Assembly: GCA_030442055.1 (NCBI GenBank)
Contig: JAUJEB010000001.1
Coordinates: 744,001-808,000, forward strand
DNA: 64,000 nucleotides
From: Agaribacillus aureus
GTDB lineage: Bacteria > Bacteroidota > Bacteroidia > Cytophagales > Cyclobacteriaceae
Direction: 5' to 3'
The position numbers and the translations under genes are program-made. Position 1 is the first letter of the stretch. The number at the start of each line of letters is the position of its first letter. Below are positions 43,433-52,721 of the stretch, one piece after another. The notes beneath the pieces are model-generated. The model made no database searches. It saw only the letters and a program-made list of their open reading frames with translations, and was not told the DNA's origin.

Positions 43433-45290
43433 CTGTATGCTTAATTTTCAGCTTGAATCGCTTCGGTAATTTTCTGTACAATTCCACCATGGTTTTTCGG
43501 CTATTGGTTACGTCTTTATAACCGTCCTGGTTGATATCGATATGTCTTTCACCCACCAACACACTTCCTTTTATTTGGGTATAGTAATTGCCGATACGAA
43601 TCAAAATCCAGGATCTTCCTTTAACATCCAAGATTTGAAAATGATTGCGCCGTCGGGTATTGTATCGCTTTTCAACCCAATACTCACCCTCTGGAATACA
43701 GCTGATGTTAATCTGGTTGTTACGCCAGGCCAGCTCCAGTGTTTTGCAGGTGTACAGCAGGTGATCATTGTCGAGGACCCTAAATTCGCCCAGGGTTTGT
43801 ACAGAGTCATCAGAAGTCCTTATCAGCTCGGTCCTGAGTGTGGGATACAGGTCGTTATAATACTTGGCATAGGCCATTTCCAGTTTTACGTGATAGTTGT
43901 TTCGCTCATACCCCGGGCCATTATACCTTCTGGCAAAACCCCTCCAATCCCGGTCTTTCAGTAGCTGTATCATGTCATAGCGATCGATAAACCGGATGAA
44001 GGCCTCCAAATGCTTTTGCTCTGACTCATATTGTTCCCGAACAAAGGTTTCCACAGAATCATAATTTAGATTTTCTGCATGTTCTCCCAGGATTTGAAAC
44101 AGTCCCCATGAAGCTGACTTTAGTGCCGCCTCTCTGTGAATTTTGATCGCCTGATCCAGTCGATCGTGCTCACCCGCTCCACCGATATAATGCACCTTGG
44201 TCCATTTCGCGTAGATAATGGTAGGATGCTCCTTGGCCAGGGCTTCGACATCTTCTCCGGCTGATTTCAGGTGTTTATAAAATTTGTGTCCTTCAAATAG
44301 TATCTTCGGCCTTCCATCTCGTAAAAATCCGCTACCACCGGATTCTACCTTGATCACGGCCATCATAATAGGTGGTTCTATATCATTCGCATTGGCTGCA
44401 TCGATAATATTTTTTTGTGTTAACTTTTTCTCGTTAAGATTATCTTTTATCTGGGGAAATTCATTGATAATATTTTTCACCTCCAACGTATCCGGATCAT
44501 AAATATTGGTCGTCTCAGATTTTGGCACACTTGCCGCAGGCGGCGGCGGGGGCTCGGCTTCAAAGGCACTGTCATCCACGGCTGGCGGTGGCGGGGCGGC
44601 GTTTTCAGTTTCTGGCGGTGCGGACAAAATATCGCTGACAACCGTTTTCTTATTAATCCCCCTGGGGGCGATCTGTGTGCCCGACTTGCGATCCGGCTTC
44701 ATAATATATTGCAACGATTTACTACCAAAATAAAAAGCGATCATCATTAGAAATGCCGTTTTAAAGAATTCGTAGTTTTCGCGGAAAATATCTGAGCTCC
44801 CAAGCACATCAGGATGTCCAAAACTGACAATCAGCAATGAAAATCCACCCAGCAGTAAGCTCAGCGCCAACGTTCCTCTTATCGTTCCCGGCGGTAAACC
44901 AAAAGTTTCATCTTTGTAGGGATTTTCAGTAGGTTCCACCAGCTCTTCCTCAGGGACATCTTCGCCCATCTCCCTTCTTGCTTTGCCTTCATTTATTCTT
45001 TCTTTGATCGCTGCCCAGTCCTCGTTGGTTAAGCCCAGGTTTATGTTATAAAAATGAATGGCCCATGCCAAATATGCTATCAGTACGCCAAACCATACTA
45101 ATATCAAGGAGATAGCCAATGCATCAAAAAGGCTCACAGGAATCGACCCATCGGCTCCGGATGAAATATCAACCTTACTAAATAGTTTATAAAGATAGGC
45201 GATGATAAGCAATTCAATAACAAAAACGCCGATTGCTACAATTGCATTAAGGATATATTTTCCTTCTATTTTCTTTCCTCTTATATACAT
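43419..45290 (-). CDS. Four-helix membrane protein with N-acetylmuramidase (DUF3380-type) and DUF5675-like domains
   Basis: 623 residues. Helices at about 14-36, 56-80, 136-157 and 176-195; the second pair is preceded by GLPPGTIRG and ends FYFGSKS. The termini and the 81-133 loop carry the positive charge or most charge, so the positive-inside rule puts the C-terminal part in the cytoplasm. A Pro-rich linker (about 225-255) leads to a phage-endolysin-like muramidase domain (about 290-480) with the catalytic-Glu motif AVIKVESGGSGFL (Glu about 316), ILFEGHKFY and SASWGLFQILGEHA. The last 135 residues resemble DUF5675 (LGEFRVLDND, CKTLELAWRNNQ, IPEGEYWVEKRY, GCSVLVG-like end). A cell-wall hydrolase on the cytoplasmic side would be paradoxical and points to a regulated or repurposed role. 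Confidence 0.8.
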   Translation of the reverse strand: MYIRGKKIEGKYILNAIVAIGVFVIELLIIAYLYKLFSKVDISSGADGSIPVSLFDALAISLILVWFGVLIAYLAWAIHFYNINLGLTNEDWAAIKERINEGKARREMGEDVPEEELVEPTENPYKDETFGLPPGTIRGTLALSLLLGGFSLLIVSFGHPDVLGSSDIFRENYEFFKTAFLMMIAFYFGSKSLQYIMKPDRKSGTQIAPRGINKKTVVSDILSAPPETENAAPPPPAVDDSAFEAEPPPPPAASVPKSETTNIYDPDTLEVKNIINEFPQIKDNLNEKKLTQKNIIDAANANDIEPPIMMAVIKVESGGSGFLRDGRPKILFEGHKFYKHLKSAGEDVEALAKEHPTIIYAKWTKVHYIGGAGEHDRLDQAIKIHREAALKSASWGLFQILGEHAENLNYDSVETFVREQYESEQKHLEAFIRFIDRYDMIQLLKDRDWRGFARRYNGPGYERNNYHVKLEMAYAKYYNDLYPTLRTELIRTSDDSVQTLGEFRVLDNDHLLYTCKTLELAWRNNQINISCIPEGEYWVEKRYNTRRRNHFQILDVKGRSWILIRIGNYYTQIKGSVLVGERHIDINQDGYKDVTNSRKTMVELYRKLPKRFKLKIKHTDEVG

Positions 45291-45301
45291 ATGTGTTTTG
45301 A

Positions 45302-45799
45302 TTATTCACCGGGTAATTTCCCATCCCGGATAAGCCTTCTTCGTTCTTTACGAGTCAATGATTTTATAAAAGTTAATATTTCTTCTTTGTCTGGTTGTTC
45401 GGAAAGCGTCGCAGCCAAATCTTCTTCTACTTCGAAAAAGTTTTTTCGCAGGGTTTCCATATTGTCATCCAAATCATATCCGCGGGGATCCAGCTTTTCT
45501 ACTTCAGGCGTATAAAAATCTTCTTTCCTTTTTAATGCTGATTCCAGCGTCGATACCCTGTTTTTAAGTGCCGCCACTTTTTCGGAGGAATTATTTTTTG
45601 CTTCTCCGAGTAGCTTTCCATTTAGCTTTTCTCTGATTATATCATACAGATTCTTTATTGGGGCAGCAATGATACCGGCAAATCCAACGATCCATAGCCA
45701 AAAATCCTGCAACAATTCCGGCCTTCTGATCAAGACAATGATAAGAGCGGTAACAATGATTGTTCCCAATATGATTAAAAAATACCTGGCCCGGCTCAT
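45302..45799 (-). CDS. Two-helix membrane protein with coiled coil
   Basis: 165 residues. Two adjacent hydrophobic stretches (about 7-24, FLIILGTIIVTALIIVLI, and about 32-48, DFWLWIVGFAGIIAAPI) are followed by a coiled-coil region (about 65-135; SEKVAALKNRVSTLESALKRKED) and a basic C-terminal segment (SLTRKERRRLIRDGKLPG). No known domain is recognised. It is the first of the five tightly packed genes, 11 bases before the membrane muramidase gene, and could act as an oligomerising or scaffold subunit for it. Function is unknown. Confidence 0.75.
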   Translation of the reverse strand: MSRARYFLIILGTIIVTALIIVLIRRPELLQDFWLWIVGFAGIIAAPIKNLYDIIREKLNGKLLGEAKNNSSEKVAALKNRVSTLESALKRKEDFYTPEVEKLDPRGYDLDDNMETLRKNFFEVEEDLAATLSEQPDKEEILTFIKSLTRKERRRLIRDGKLPGE

Positions 45800-45915
45800 T
45801 ACAAAAGAATTAGTTTCTGGTTATTTAAAACAAGCAAATTAATCTATGCATTATTCCAATTAATTGCAACTCAAATGGTTGCGATAGTCGTTCTGTACAC
45901 CTGGTGTTCACGTTT

Positions 45916-48900
45916 TCAGTCCAGCTTATCGGATTTAATAGCGCGGGCGCCCAGTATGGTGTTTAGCTTCAGTACCAATGGCACCAACGCCAGCACCGAT
46001 GTCGATCCGGCCAATATTTTATTAAACACGGCTTCCTGCGTGAAAGCAATAAAAAAAGCCGCGCCTATAATGATTAGCAGGATTGGCGTCCGGAATTTTG
46101 CCCAGGTGCCTACCCGATTGATTTCCATTTGCATTTTAAATTCATCATCGGGATTGATAATCGTTAAAATAAAATTCCTGAAACTCTCATTCATAAACTT
46201 GAGGGTTCCTCTTTTGATTAAAATGCCTTTATTCATCAGCATATAAATAGCTTCCCGGTTTTTGGTGTTGACCAGCCCATCCACTGCCAAATCGTACATG
46301 GCATATTTTTCGGTCTTGGAGCAGGATGACCACAGCGCGTGATAATAATTTCCCGCCAGGCTTTGGACCTTCAATATGATGTCTTCCTTAAAAGAGATTG
46401 TCTGTCGGTCAGAATTTACCGGAGCCTCCATTTTATATAAATTGGACTGCCCCAGACTGCTCTTGATCGTTTCCAGGTATTCACTGGCACTCAATTCATA
46501 CTCCAGCAGGTCATGGCTCGCCAAGATCAAAGGCTCGGTCTGGCGCTTGAACTTCCTGTTGGATTTTGATTGAAAGGGATAATAGACTTTCCAAAAACCG
46601 CTCAATATCATTTTCCACCGCGCAAAGCGAAGTTTAACCTCAAACTCCTTCAAATCAGATTGTTCCGACTCGTGAATTAATTCCTGTATTTTCCGCGTAT
46701 GATGCAGTGAGGTGATGATGACGGAACAAACTTTTTTATGGTAAATTAATTTTTCCAGAAAATCCATAAACATATCCCTGTCCTCCCGCGATCTTATCGT
46801 TGACTCCAAATGATAAAGAATGCAGGTACTACCTTCTTCGGGATTTCCGTCCATCTCTTTAATAAAAGCATCATATCCCTCCTTTGCAGGATGTTCGGCC
46901 AGGTCCAGCGGTTTTAAGGCATTTGCCCTGTCAGCTTTTCCGCCGGACTCCCCATTTAAGGAGATCCATTTGGTAAGCTTGTTTTCTAAAGTCTCTTTTT
47001 TAGTGTAAGGCGGTACGATGATAAACAGGTTTTTATTTTCGAACCAATTGCCAATCAGCTCTGTATCGAACTTGCTGGATAGCCGGTTTTGCCTGATATC
47101 CGTACCCAAATACCTTCTCAACCCAAACTTAAACAGGATAAAAAAGAATATGATCCCCGATAGCACCAACGTTATCGTAATTAAATAAGAATCAAAAATT
47201 TTCATATCGGAAAAATGTATCCTGTTAGGGGTGGAAGCCAGCTTCAGGGTGTCACTGACATGGTCGTGTGATACATAATTCAATATGATTTTTTCCGCTA
47301 CCCGATCGTTTTTAAGAAAACTGTAACCCTGCTTATCGCCAAATTCATTGAAAAGGTAAAATGTGGCCAGGTGATTGATAGAGTCGCTGTGCAATTTCAG
47401 GTATTTGGTATCTTTAATTATTTGATGATAAGGAATTCTCAAATAAGAAAAGATAGAGTCAAAATCGGTTCCCCTGACAAATTTTGACTGGTCCGGGATT
47501 TTATCGATAAGCTCGGTCTGATAAAAGTTTTTCACAAACAGGCCTCTTTTCCTAAATTTCTCGAGATCCTTCTCCTCAATCCCATTTCGGTTTGCAAATT
47601 TATTTTCTATCCATTGATTCCTGTCGTGAACATCATTAGCCAGCTGAATTTGCGCGTGTTTGATGAAATGATCCAACTCATAGTCGTTGGCAATTTGATA
47701 GAATTTGTAAGCTGGAAAAACGCTGATAAAGATGATACTGGATACAAAAAAAAGATTGTGGTTTGTTTTATAATTCTTAAAGACCAGTTTTAAGTACCGG
47801 TACTTTATTTTCGGCATTTTGTTCTCAAAAAACATAGCAACAAAAAACAGCGCCTGTATTCCCTGATAAGCTATAATTTTAACTGCTTCGCTAACCTCAT
47901 CAATAAGAAAGAAAAAGGCAAAAAGATTGACGGCCACAATCAGGCTACTCACAACGATCAAAAAGCCATCTATCTGATCGTCATAAACCAGGTTCTTATT
48001 TTGTGGAAAAAGTTTTCTATAAAGCCAGAGACGGGCAAAAGAGTCCTTTTTCATAATAAAATACAAAAACATCACCTGGTAGAGACATGAGGTAACCAGC
48101 AGAAATATCACGAGTGCAGGCGTAGCATAAAATATCCTGGTCAGGGAAATCAGGATTAAGAGGTTAAAGGCATTGATGCATATTCCAAAAATATATCGGA
48201 ATGACCGGTTGACCGTAGGCCTGAACAAGGTAAAGTCAAAATTGTTACTGGCGAGTTTGCGCGGATAAAAATCAACCACCCTGCTCCCAAAAAATAACAG
48301 GAAGATAAACACAAAAAGAAACAGGTTCAATAAAAAGGTCAGGCTGATTATCTGATCAAAAGGGACCCGGTAATACCCCATATCGGCGAAGGTTACCAGT
48401 GTGAGGCTTGTATCTTTCACAGGACTTACCTGCATAAAAAAATTGCTACCGTGATATTTAGCATCTATCTGCCCTGATCTTTTTGAAAAAAGCAAAGCGC
48501 GGAGGTCTTCGTTCTGATCGCATTCTTCGATGAAGTTTTCCTGGAGGTTTTTGTGCTCATCGGAATGAAACCACACCTCGCCACGCTCATCAATAATGGC
48601 AAATCCAAATCCGTAAGGAAGTAAGGCCTTGTTTAAGGAATGCAACTCGACGGACACGGCGCTCACCGGTAATCCTTTTAAAGGAGAAGGGGTGGAAACG
48701 ACTGCATAATTTTTACCGGTATTCCACGATTTTATTGATTGCAGATAATAATTATACTTATCCTTTCGCCAGAAATTGCCATTGATTATTCTTTTGAAAT
48801 AGTCCCGTTTGCTCACATCTATAAAAGGGGTATTGAGTGCGGTTGCCGACCATTTTTCTTTTTGCAATCCCTGGGCGTTCATCCAAAATACCAGCTCAAT

Positions 48901-50007
48901 ATTCTTATAAGTAAAATTGCTCAGGTCAAGGTTGTCAATTTTACGATTCGGAAGCACGTCATTGGCCTCTAATTGCCGGTTTATGGTCGCCAGTTGGGGA
49001 AGAATTTCTTCCTTCAATTCAAAGTCAAGGCTATCGTTTATTTGCCTGGATAATTCATTCAATTCTTTAGAGACGCGGCCATGATTCCCTTCAAAATGTC
49101 CAAGTACACTAATGGCTACAATGGTCAGGACCGAGGACCCCAACACAAATGATACCAGGGCCTGAATAACATCCCCCGCAATTATCCGTTCCAGTGGGCC
49201 AATTAACCTTAACTTGAAAAAAGGATAGCCGAGCGCCAATAAAAAAAATATCAGGAAAATAATAATAACAGCAATCACTGAAATGCTGTATTTTTCATTG
49301 TTGAATTTTTTGCTACCGGTCAGTCCAATTAAATACAACTCCTTCCCATCTATTTTCATTATCGAAGGTTGTGTAAACGTTTTATAGGACTTTCCGTCAA
49401 TAGATAATTTTGAAATATTGTTCTGCAATAAAGAATCAATCCTGTTTTTGTTAAGAATAACCGGACTCGAGTTAAAAATGGATTCACCATTATGGATCAC
49501 CAGAAATTCTTCAAAAACATCTTTTACCAATGATTGATCTATCAAAGACCGGAAGGGAAACCTAAACGAGAGCGAATAATACGCCGAGTCCCGGGCCCGG
49601 GTGGGAAGATTATAGTCAAGGTAATGCTGATCATCATAATATATAATATCGCTATGATCCACCCTTCCGGTGGCATCCTCATTGGCCGGAGAAAGTTGAT
49701 GATAGGTGGCATTGATAATGTCGGTGCCATATGCTTTGTACAGGTAGGCAAGGTTATTGCCATTTTCAGCCGGTTGGGTCGTGGATTTGCTGTAATCAAA
49801 AATGTTTCTCGCATTCTTGATAAGGTTGTTGTTGGTCTTATTCAGGTTATCATTAATTCTATTTAAAACACGGAAATTTCTACCAACCAGGTAATCTTCC
49901 TTTTCCTTTACAATTACAAAATAATAGTAGCAAAAAATAATGGCAAGAAGCACAACCGTTAGTACAGACCAGGTTGATGGTAGAGAAACAGGCTTAATTA
50001 ATTTCAT
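45916..50007 (-). CDS. Giant polytopic sensor protein with extracytoplasmic Cache-like domains and a degenerate P-loop NTPase module
   Basis: 1363 residues. A first helix (about 12-33), an extracytoplasmic domain (about 35-240), two helices (about 243-305), then a second extracytoplasmic domain (about 306-545) that has Cache-like features (FAIIDERGEVWFHSDEH, the DYFKRI region, VSVELHSLNKAL), six or so helices (about 550-785), a third extracytoplasmic segment (about 790-930) and a helix. The cytoplasmic part (about 960-1300) has the layout of a membrane STAND/AAA-like NTPase: a Walker-A position reading FIIVPPYTKKET instead of GxxxxGKT, a Walker-B-like CILYHLEST, a sensor-like VIITSLHHT, and a winged-helix-like segment (ALWSSCSKTEKYAMYDLAVDG, FMNESFRNFIL). 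Two final helices (about 1305-1350) include a FTQE motif. It is 116 bases upstream of the five-gene run. Role: signal input is inferred. Confidence 0.75.
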   Translation of the reverse strand: MKLIKPVSLPSTWSVLTVVLLAIIFCYYYFVIVKEKEDYLVGRNFRVLNRINDNLNKTNNNLIKNARNIFDYSKSTTQPAENGNNLAYLYKAYGTDIINATYHQLSPANEDATGRVDHSDIIYYDDQHYLDYNLPTRARDSAYYSLSFRFPFRSLIDQSLVKDVFEEFLVIHNGESIFNSSPVILNKNRIDSLLQNNISKLSIDGKSYKTFTQPSIMKIDGKELYLIGLTGSKKFNNEKYSISVIAVIIIFLIFFLLALGYPFFKLRLIGPLERIIAGDVIQALVSFVLGSSVLTIVAISVLGHFEGNHGRVSKELNELSRQINDSLDFELKEEILPQLATINRQLEANDVLPNRKIDNLDLSNFTYKNIELVFWMNAQGLQKEKWSATALNTPFIDVSKRDYFKRIINGNFWRKDKYNYYLQSIKSWNTGKNYAVVSTPSPLKGLPVSAVSVELHSLNKALLPYGFGFAIIDERGEVWFHSDEHKNLQENFIEECDQNEDLRALLFSKRSGQIDAKYHGSNFFMQVSPVKDTSLTLVTFADMGYYRVPFDQIISLTFLLNLFLFVFIFLLFFGSRVVDFYPRKLASNNFDFTLFRPTVNRSFRYIFGICINAFNLLILISLTRIFYATPALVIFLLVTSCLYQVMFLYFIMKKDSFARLWLYRKLFPQNKNLVYDDQIDGFLIVVSSLIVAVNLFAFFFLIDEVSEAVKIIAYQGIQALFFVAMFFENKMPKIKYRYLKLVFKNYKTNHNLFFVSSIIFISVFPAYKFYQIANDYELDHFIKHAQIQLANDVHDRNQWIENKFANRNGIEEKDLEKFRKRGLFVKNFYQTELIDKIPDQSKFVRGTDFDSIFSYLRIPYHQIIKDTKYLKLHSDSINHLATFYLFNEFGDKQGYSFLKNDRVAEKIILNYVSHDHVSDTLKLASTPNRIHFSDMKIFDSYLITITLVLSGIIFFFILFKFGLRRYLGTDIRQNRLSSKFDTELIGNWFENKNLFIIVPPYTKKETLENKLTKWISLNGESGGKADRANALKPLDLAEHPAKEGYDAFIKEMDGNPEEGSTCILYHLESTIRSREDRDMFMDFLEKLIYHKKVCSVIITSLHHTRKIQELIHESEQSDLKEFEVKLRFARWKMILSGFWKVYYPFQSKSNRKFKRQTEPLILASHDLLEYELSASEYLETIKSSLGQSNLYKMEAPVNSDRQTISFKEDIILKVQSLAGNYYHALWSSCSKTEKYAMYDLAVDGLVNTKNREAIYMLMNKGILIKRGTLKFMNESFRNFILTIINPDDEFKMQMEINRVGTWAKFRTPILLIIIGAAFFIAFTQEAVFNKILAGSTSVLALVPLVLKLNTILGARAIKSDKLD

Positions 50008-50296
50008 TTTCGCCTTCTAAGCTAATTGTTAAAATACGTTTGCGGACAGCCAATTCCCCAACACGTTATCGTCCTATTTCCACAGCGCGTTGAAATTAAT
50101 AAAAATAAGTTTAAAAAGTAACCTGTTCAGCCAACCTGCCAAACAGAAACACGTCTGAAAGTGCCTGGTGCCACAAACCAGATTGTTATTATTGCAAAAA
50201 TTCCCTACCAATAATAAAAAAATGCTAAAAATGGTGAGATTTTATGGAGTATTATAATTTTTTAAAGAACTTACAATTTGATTTAACGCAAAACCA

Positions 50297-51334
50297 ATGG
50301 AGAAGCCAATACTGGTACTAAAAATCGGCACTGCCTCTATCACCAAAGAAAACGGTGATCTGGATCAGATTACAATGGTCGACATTGTGAGGCAACTAGC
50401 CAGTATTCATAAAAAATATCGTATTGTGATTGTTTCTTCCGGAGCCGTGGGAACCGGAAAAAATCTGTTAAAAAATTATTCGGGAAAGATCATTGAAAGA
50501 AAGGCCGCGGCAGCTATTGGTAATCCACTGCTCTTAAACAGGTACGCTCAATTCTTTGCACCCTATGACATCGCCATCGCCCAAAGTTTGTGCGAAAGGC
50601 AACATTTTTCAAACCTTACCCAATTCAACCAACTAAAACAGACATTTCAAGAGTTATGGGCCAACGAGATAATTCCTATTGCCAATGAAAATGATGTTGT
50701 CAGTAATCTGGAGCTAAAGTTTTCTGACAACGATGAATTGGCTACGTTGATTGCTGTTGGTTTTGGCGCTTCCAATTTGTTATTGGGAACTTCGGTACCT
50801 GGTTTGGTTGACAAAGACAACAATATCATCAGGCGGATCAAAAAAATCGATGAAAGTGTACTTTCACTCGCTCATAAAGAGCAAAGCGCCATGGGCCTGG
50901 GTGGTATGGTATCAAAGCTCACTTTTGCCCGACTGGCGACGAGGATGGGCATTAAAACAACAATTTTTGGAATACGGTCTGAAAGCGGCATTATCAAAGC
51001 GCTGGAGGACAAGGTGGGAACACTATTCGACGCACAAAAAGATATAGATCCCGAAACCAGGACCGCATGGCTGAGTAGCGGCAATCTGGTTACCGGTAAA
51101 CTGCAAATAGAAAAAAAAGGTGTAAATGATCTCTTAAAAGGAAACAGTTTGAAGGCCATTTCAGTAATAAAAATTATAGAGAATTTTGAAAAAGGAGAAA
51201 TCTTTGAAATACAGAATGGCCATGGTAGCTCACTGGCGGTTGCCAGGGCTATTATTTCTTCCAAGGAGATCATTGAAAAAATCAAAGATACCAGATTCGA
51301 AATCGCAACCAGTCAGGATATTGTAATGTTATAA
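50297..51334 (+). CDS. proB: Glutamate 5-kinase
   Basis: Phosphorylates glutamate at the gamma-carboxyl, the first step of proline synthesis. The 345-residue protein begins PILVLKIGTASITKENG (nucleotide-binding Lys and Gly), has VIVSSGAVGTGKNLL (about residue 48), the glutamate-binding PIANENDVVSNLELKFSDNDELA (about residue 130) and GLGGMVSKLTFARLATRMG (about residue 198). A C-terminal PUA-like domain (about 265-345) is present but short. proA follows after 16 bases, so the pair forms the usual operon. It is divergent from the giant membrane-sensor gene, with 289 bases between. Confidence 0.96.
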   Translation: MEKPILVLKIGTASITKENGDLDQITMVDIVRQLASIHKKYRIVIVSSGAVGTGKNLLKNYSGKIIERKAAAAIGNPLLLNRYAQFFAPYDIAIAQSLCERQHFSNLTQFNQLKQTFQELWANEIIPIANENDVVSNLELKFSDNDELATLIAVGFGASNLLLGTSVPGLVDKDNNIIRRIKKIDESVLSLAHKEQSAMGLGGMVSKLTFARLATRMGIKTTIFGIRSESGIIKALEDKVGTLFDAQKDIDPETRTAWLSSGNLVTGKLQIEKKGVNDLLKGNSLKAISVIKIIENFEKGEIFEIQNGHGSSLAVARAIISSKEIIEKIKDTRFEIATSQDIVML

Positions 51335-51350
51335 GGAGGATATTGAAATC

Positions 51351-52613
51351 ATGATGACTACAGAAGAAACGATCATTCCATTATTGGAAAAAGCCAATGC
51401 CACAGCTCCGGCTATTCAAAAGGCAACAGACCAGGTCAGAAAGCAGATACTTTTGACACTGGCACGCCTCATCGATGAGCATCGTTCATTAATACTTGAA
51501 GAAAATGCTAAGGATGTAATAAGAATGGAGGATGGAAATCCCAAAAAAGACAGGCTGATCCTCAATGAGCAACGTATTGATGACTTGATTGCCGGACTTG
51601 AAGATGTCGCTGCGCTTCCCGACCCAACCGGCAAGACATTATATGAATCAAAAACCGCGGATGACCTGGAAATTAAAAAAATTACTGTACCACTTGGGAC
51701 GGTAGGTGTCATTTATGAGTCAAGGCCCAATGTGACGATCGATGTTGCTGCCCTCTGCCTACGCTCCGGAAATTGCGCTATATTAAGAGGAGGTTCTGAC
51801 GCTGAATATTCCAACAAAGCACTAGTCACGCTGATCCATCGTGTACTGGCCAGTCATGACCTACCGGAATCATGTATTCAATTGCTACCCACAGACCGGC
51901 AATTTGTAAAGGAGCTGCTGGAAGCCAAAAAATTTGTCGACATTATTATTCCCAGAGGCTCACAGGAATTGATCGATTTTGTAAGAGAAAACTCAAAGGT
52001 TCCGACGATAGAAACCGGCGCCGGGGTATGCCATACATTTGTGTCCCGATCGGCACAATTGGACAAAGCAAGCGAAATTGTTGTCAATGCCAAAGTATCC
52101 AGGCCATCGGTGTGTAACGCACTCGATACCATCCTTGTGGAGGAAGCCGTAGCAGCATCCTTCCTGCCCCTGATCGTGAAGGGCATGAAAGCCCACAATG
52201 TACAAATGTTTGCGGACCAAAAGGCCTTCCCAATACTTCAGCAAGCCGGTTATGAGCTTTTAGAACATGCTTCCGAATCTGATTTTGGACGCGAATTTCT
52301 GGATTATAAATGCTCTGTCAAAGTAGTTGAAAACTTTGAAGAGGCAGTAACACACATCAGAAAGTACTCATCAAAACACTCTGAAGCCATTGTCGCCGAG
52401 GATGTTACGGTATTAGAAAGATTCCTCAATGAAGTGGACGCCGCAGCCGTTTATGCCAACGCATCAACCAGGTTTACCGATGGCGGTGTCTTTGGGCTCG
52501 GAGCGGAAATCGGGATATCAACCCAAAAGCTACATGCACGGGGTCCATTTGCATTGGAAAAATTAATTACCGAAAAATGGGTAGTCAAGGGAGACGGACA
52601 GATAAGAGAATGA
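51351..52613 (+). CDS. proA: Gamma-glutamyl phosphate reductase
   Basis: Reduces gamma-glutamyl phosphate to glutamate semialdehyde with NADPH. The 420-residue aldehyde-dehydrogenase-fold protein shows the family landmarks VPLGTVGVIYESRPNVTIDVAALCLRSGN (about residue 113), IIPRGSQELIDFV (about residue 200), and the catalytic Cys in ETGAGVCHTFV (about residue 229). The C-terminal GAEIGISTQKLHARGPFALEKL is intact. Two consecutive ATG codons (51351, 51354) are possible starts. It forms an operon with proB and ends before a long AT-rich inverted repeat. Confidence 0.97.
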   Translation: MMTTEETIIPLLEKANATAPAIQKATDQVRKQILLTLARLIDEHRSLILEENAKDVIRMEDGNPKKDRLILNEQRIDDLIAGLEDVAALPDPTGKTLYESKTADDLEIKKITVPLGTVGVIYESRPNVTIDVAALCLRSGNCAILRGGSDAEYSNKALVTLIHRVLASHDLPESCIQLLPTDRQFVKELLEAKKFVDIIIPRGSQELIDFVRENSKVPTIETGAGVCHTFVSRSAQLDKASEIVVNAKVSRPSVCNALDTILVEEAVAASFLPLIVKGMKAHNVQMFADQKAFPILQQAGYELLEHASESDFGREFLDYKCSVKVVENFEEAVTHIRKYSSKHSEAIVAEDVTVLERFLNEVDAAAVYANASTRFTDGGVFGLGAEIGISTQKLHARGPFALEKLITEKWVVKGDGQIRE

Positions 52614-52626
52614 AAATAGCAATGAT

Positions 52627-52714
52627 AATTAAAATGAAAATGACAATGAAAATTAAAATGGGAAATAAGCAGCTGTTTCTATTTTAATTCTAATTTTTAT
52701 TTTCATTTTGATTT
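52627..52714. terminator. Long AT-rich inverted repeat between proA and the LytTR gene
   Basis: About 36 bases on each side (52627-52662 and 52679-52714) are imperfect reverse complements, about 28 of 36 positions by eye, and are themselves built of short AATGA/AAAATG-like repeats. The loop is about 16 bases and contains CAGCTG. It lies between two converging genes and is probably a bidirectional terminator formed by duplication of a simple sequence. Confidence 0.55.
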
Positions 52715-52721
52715 CTAACTT

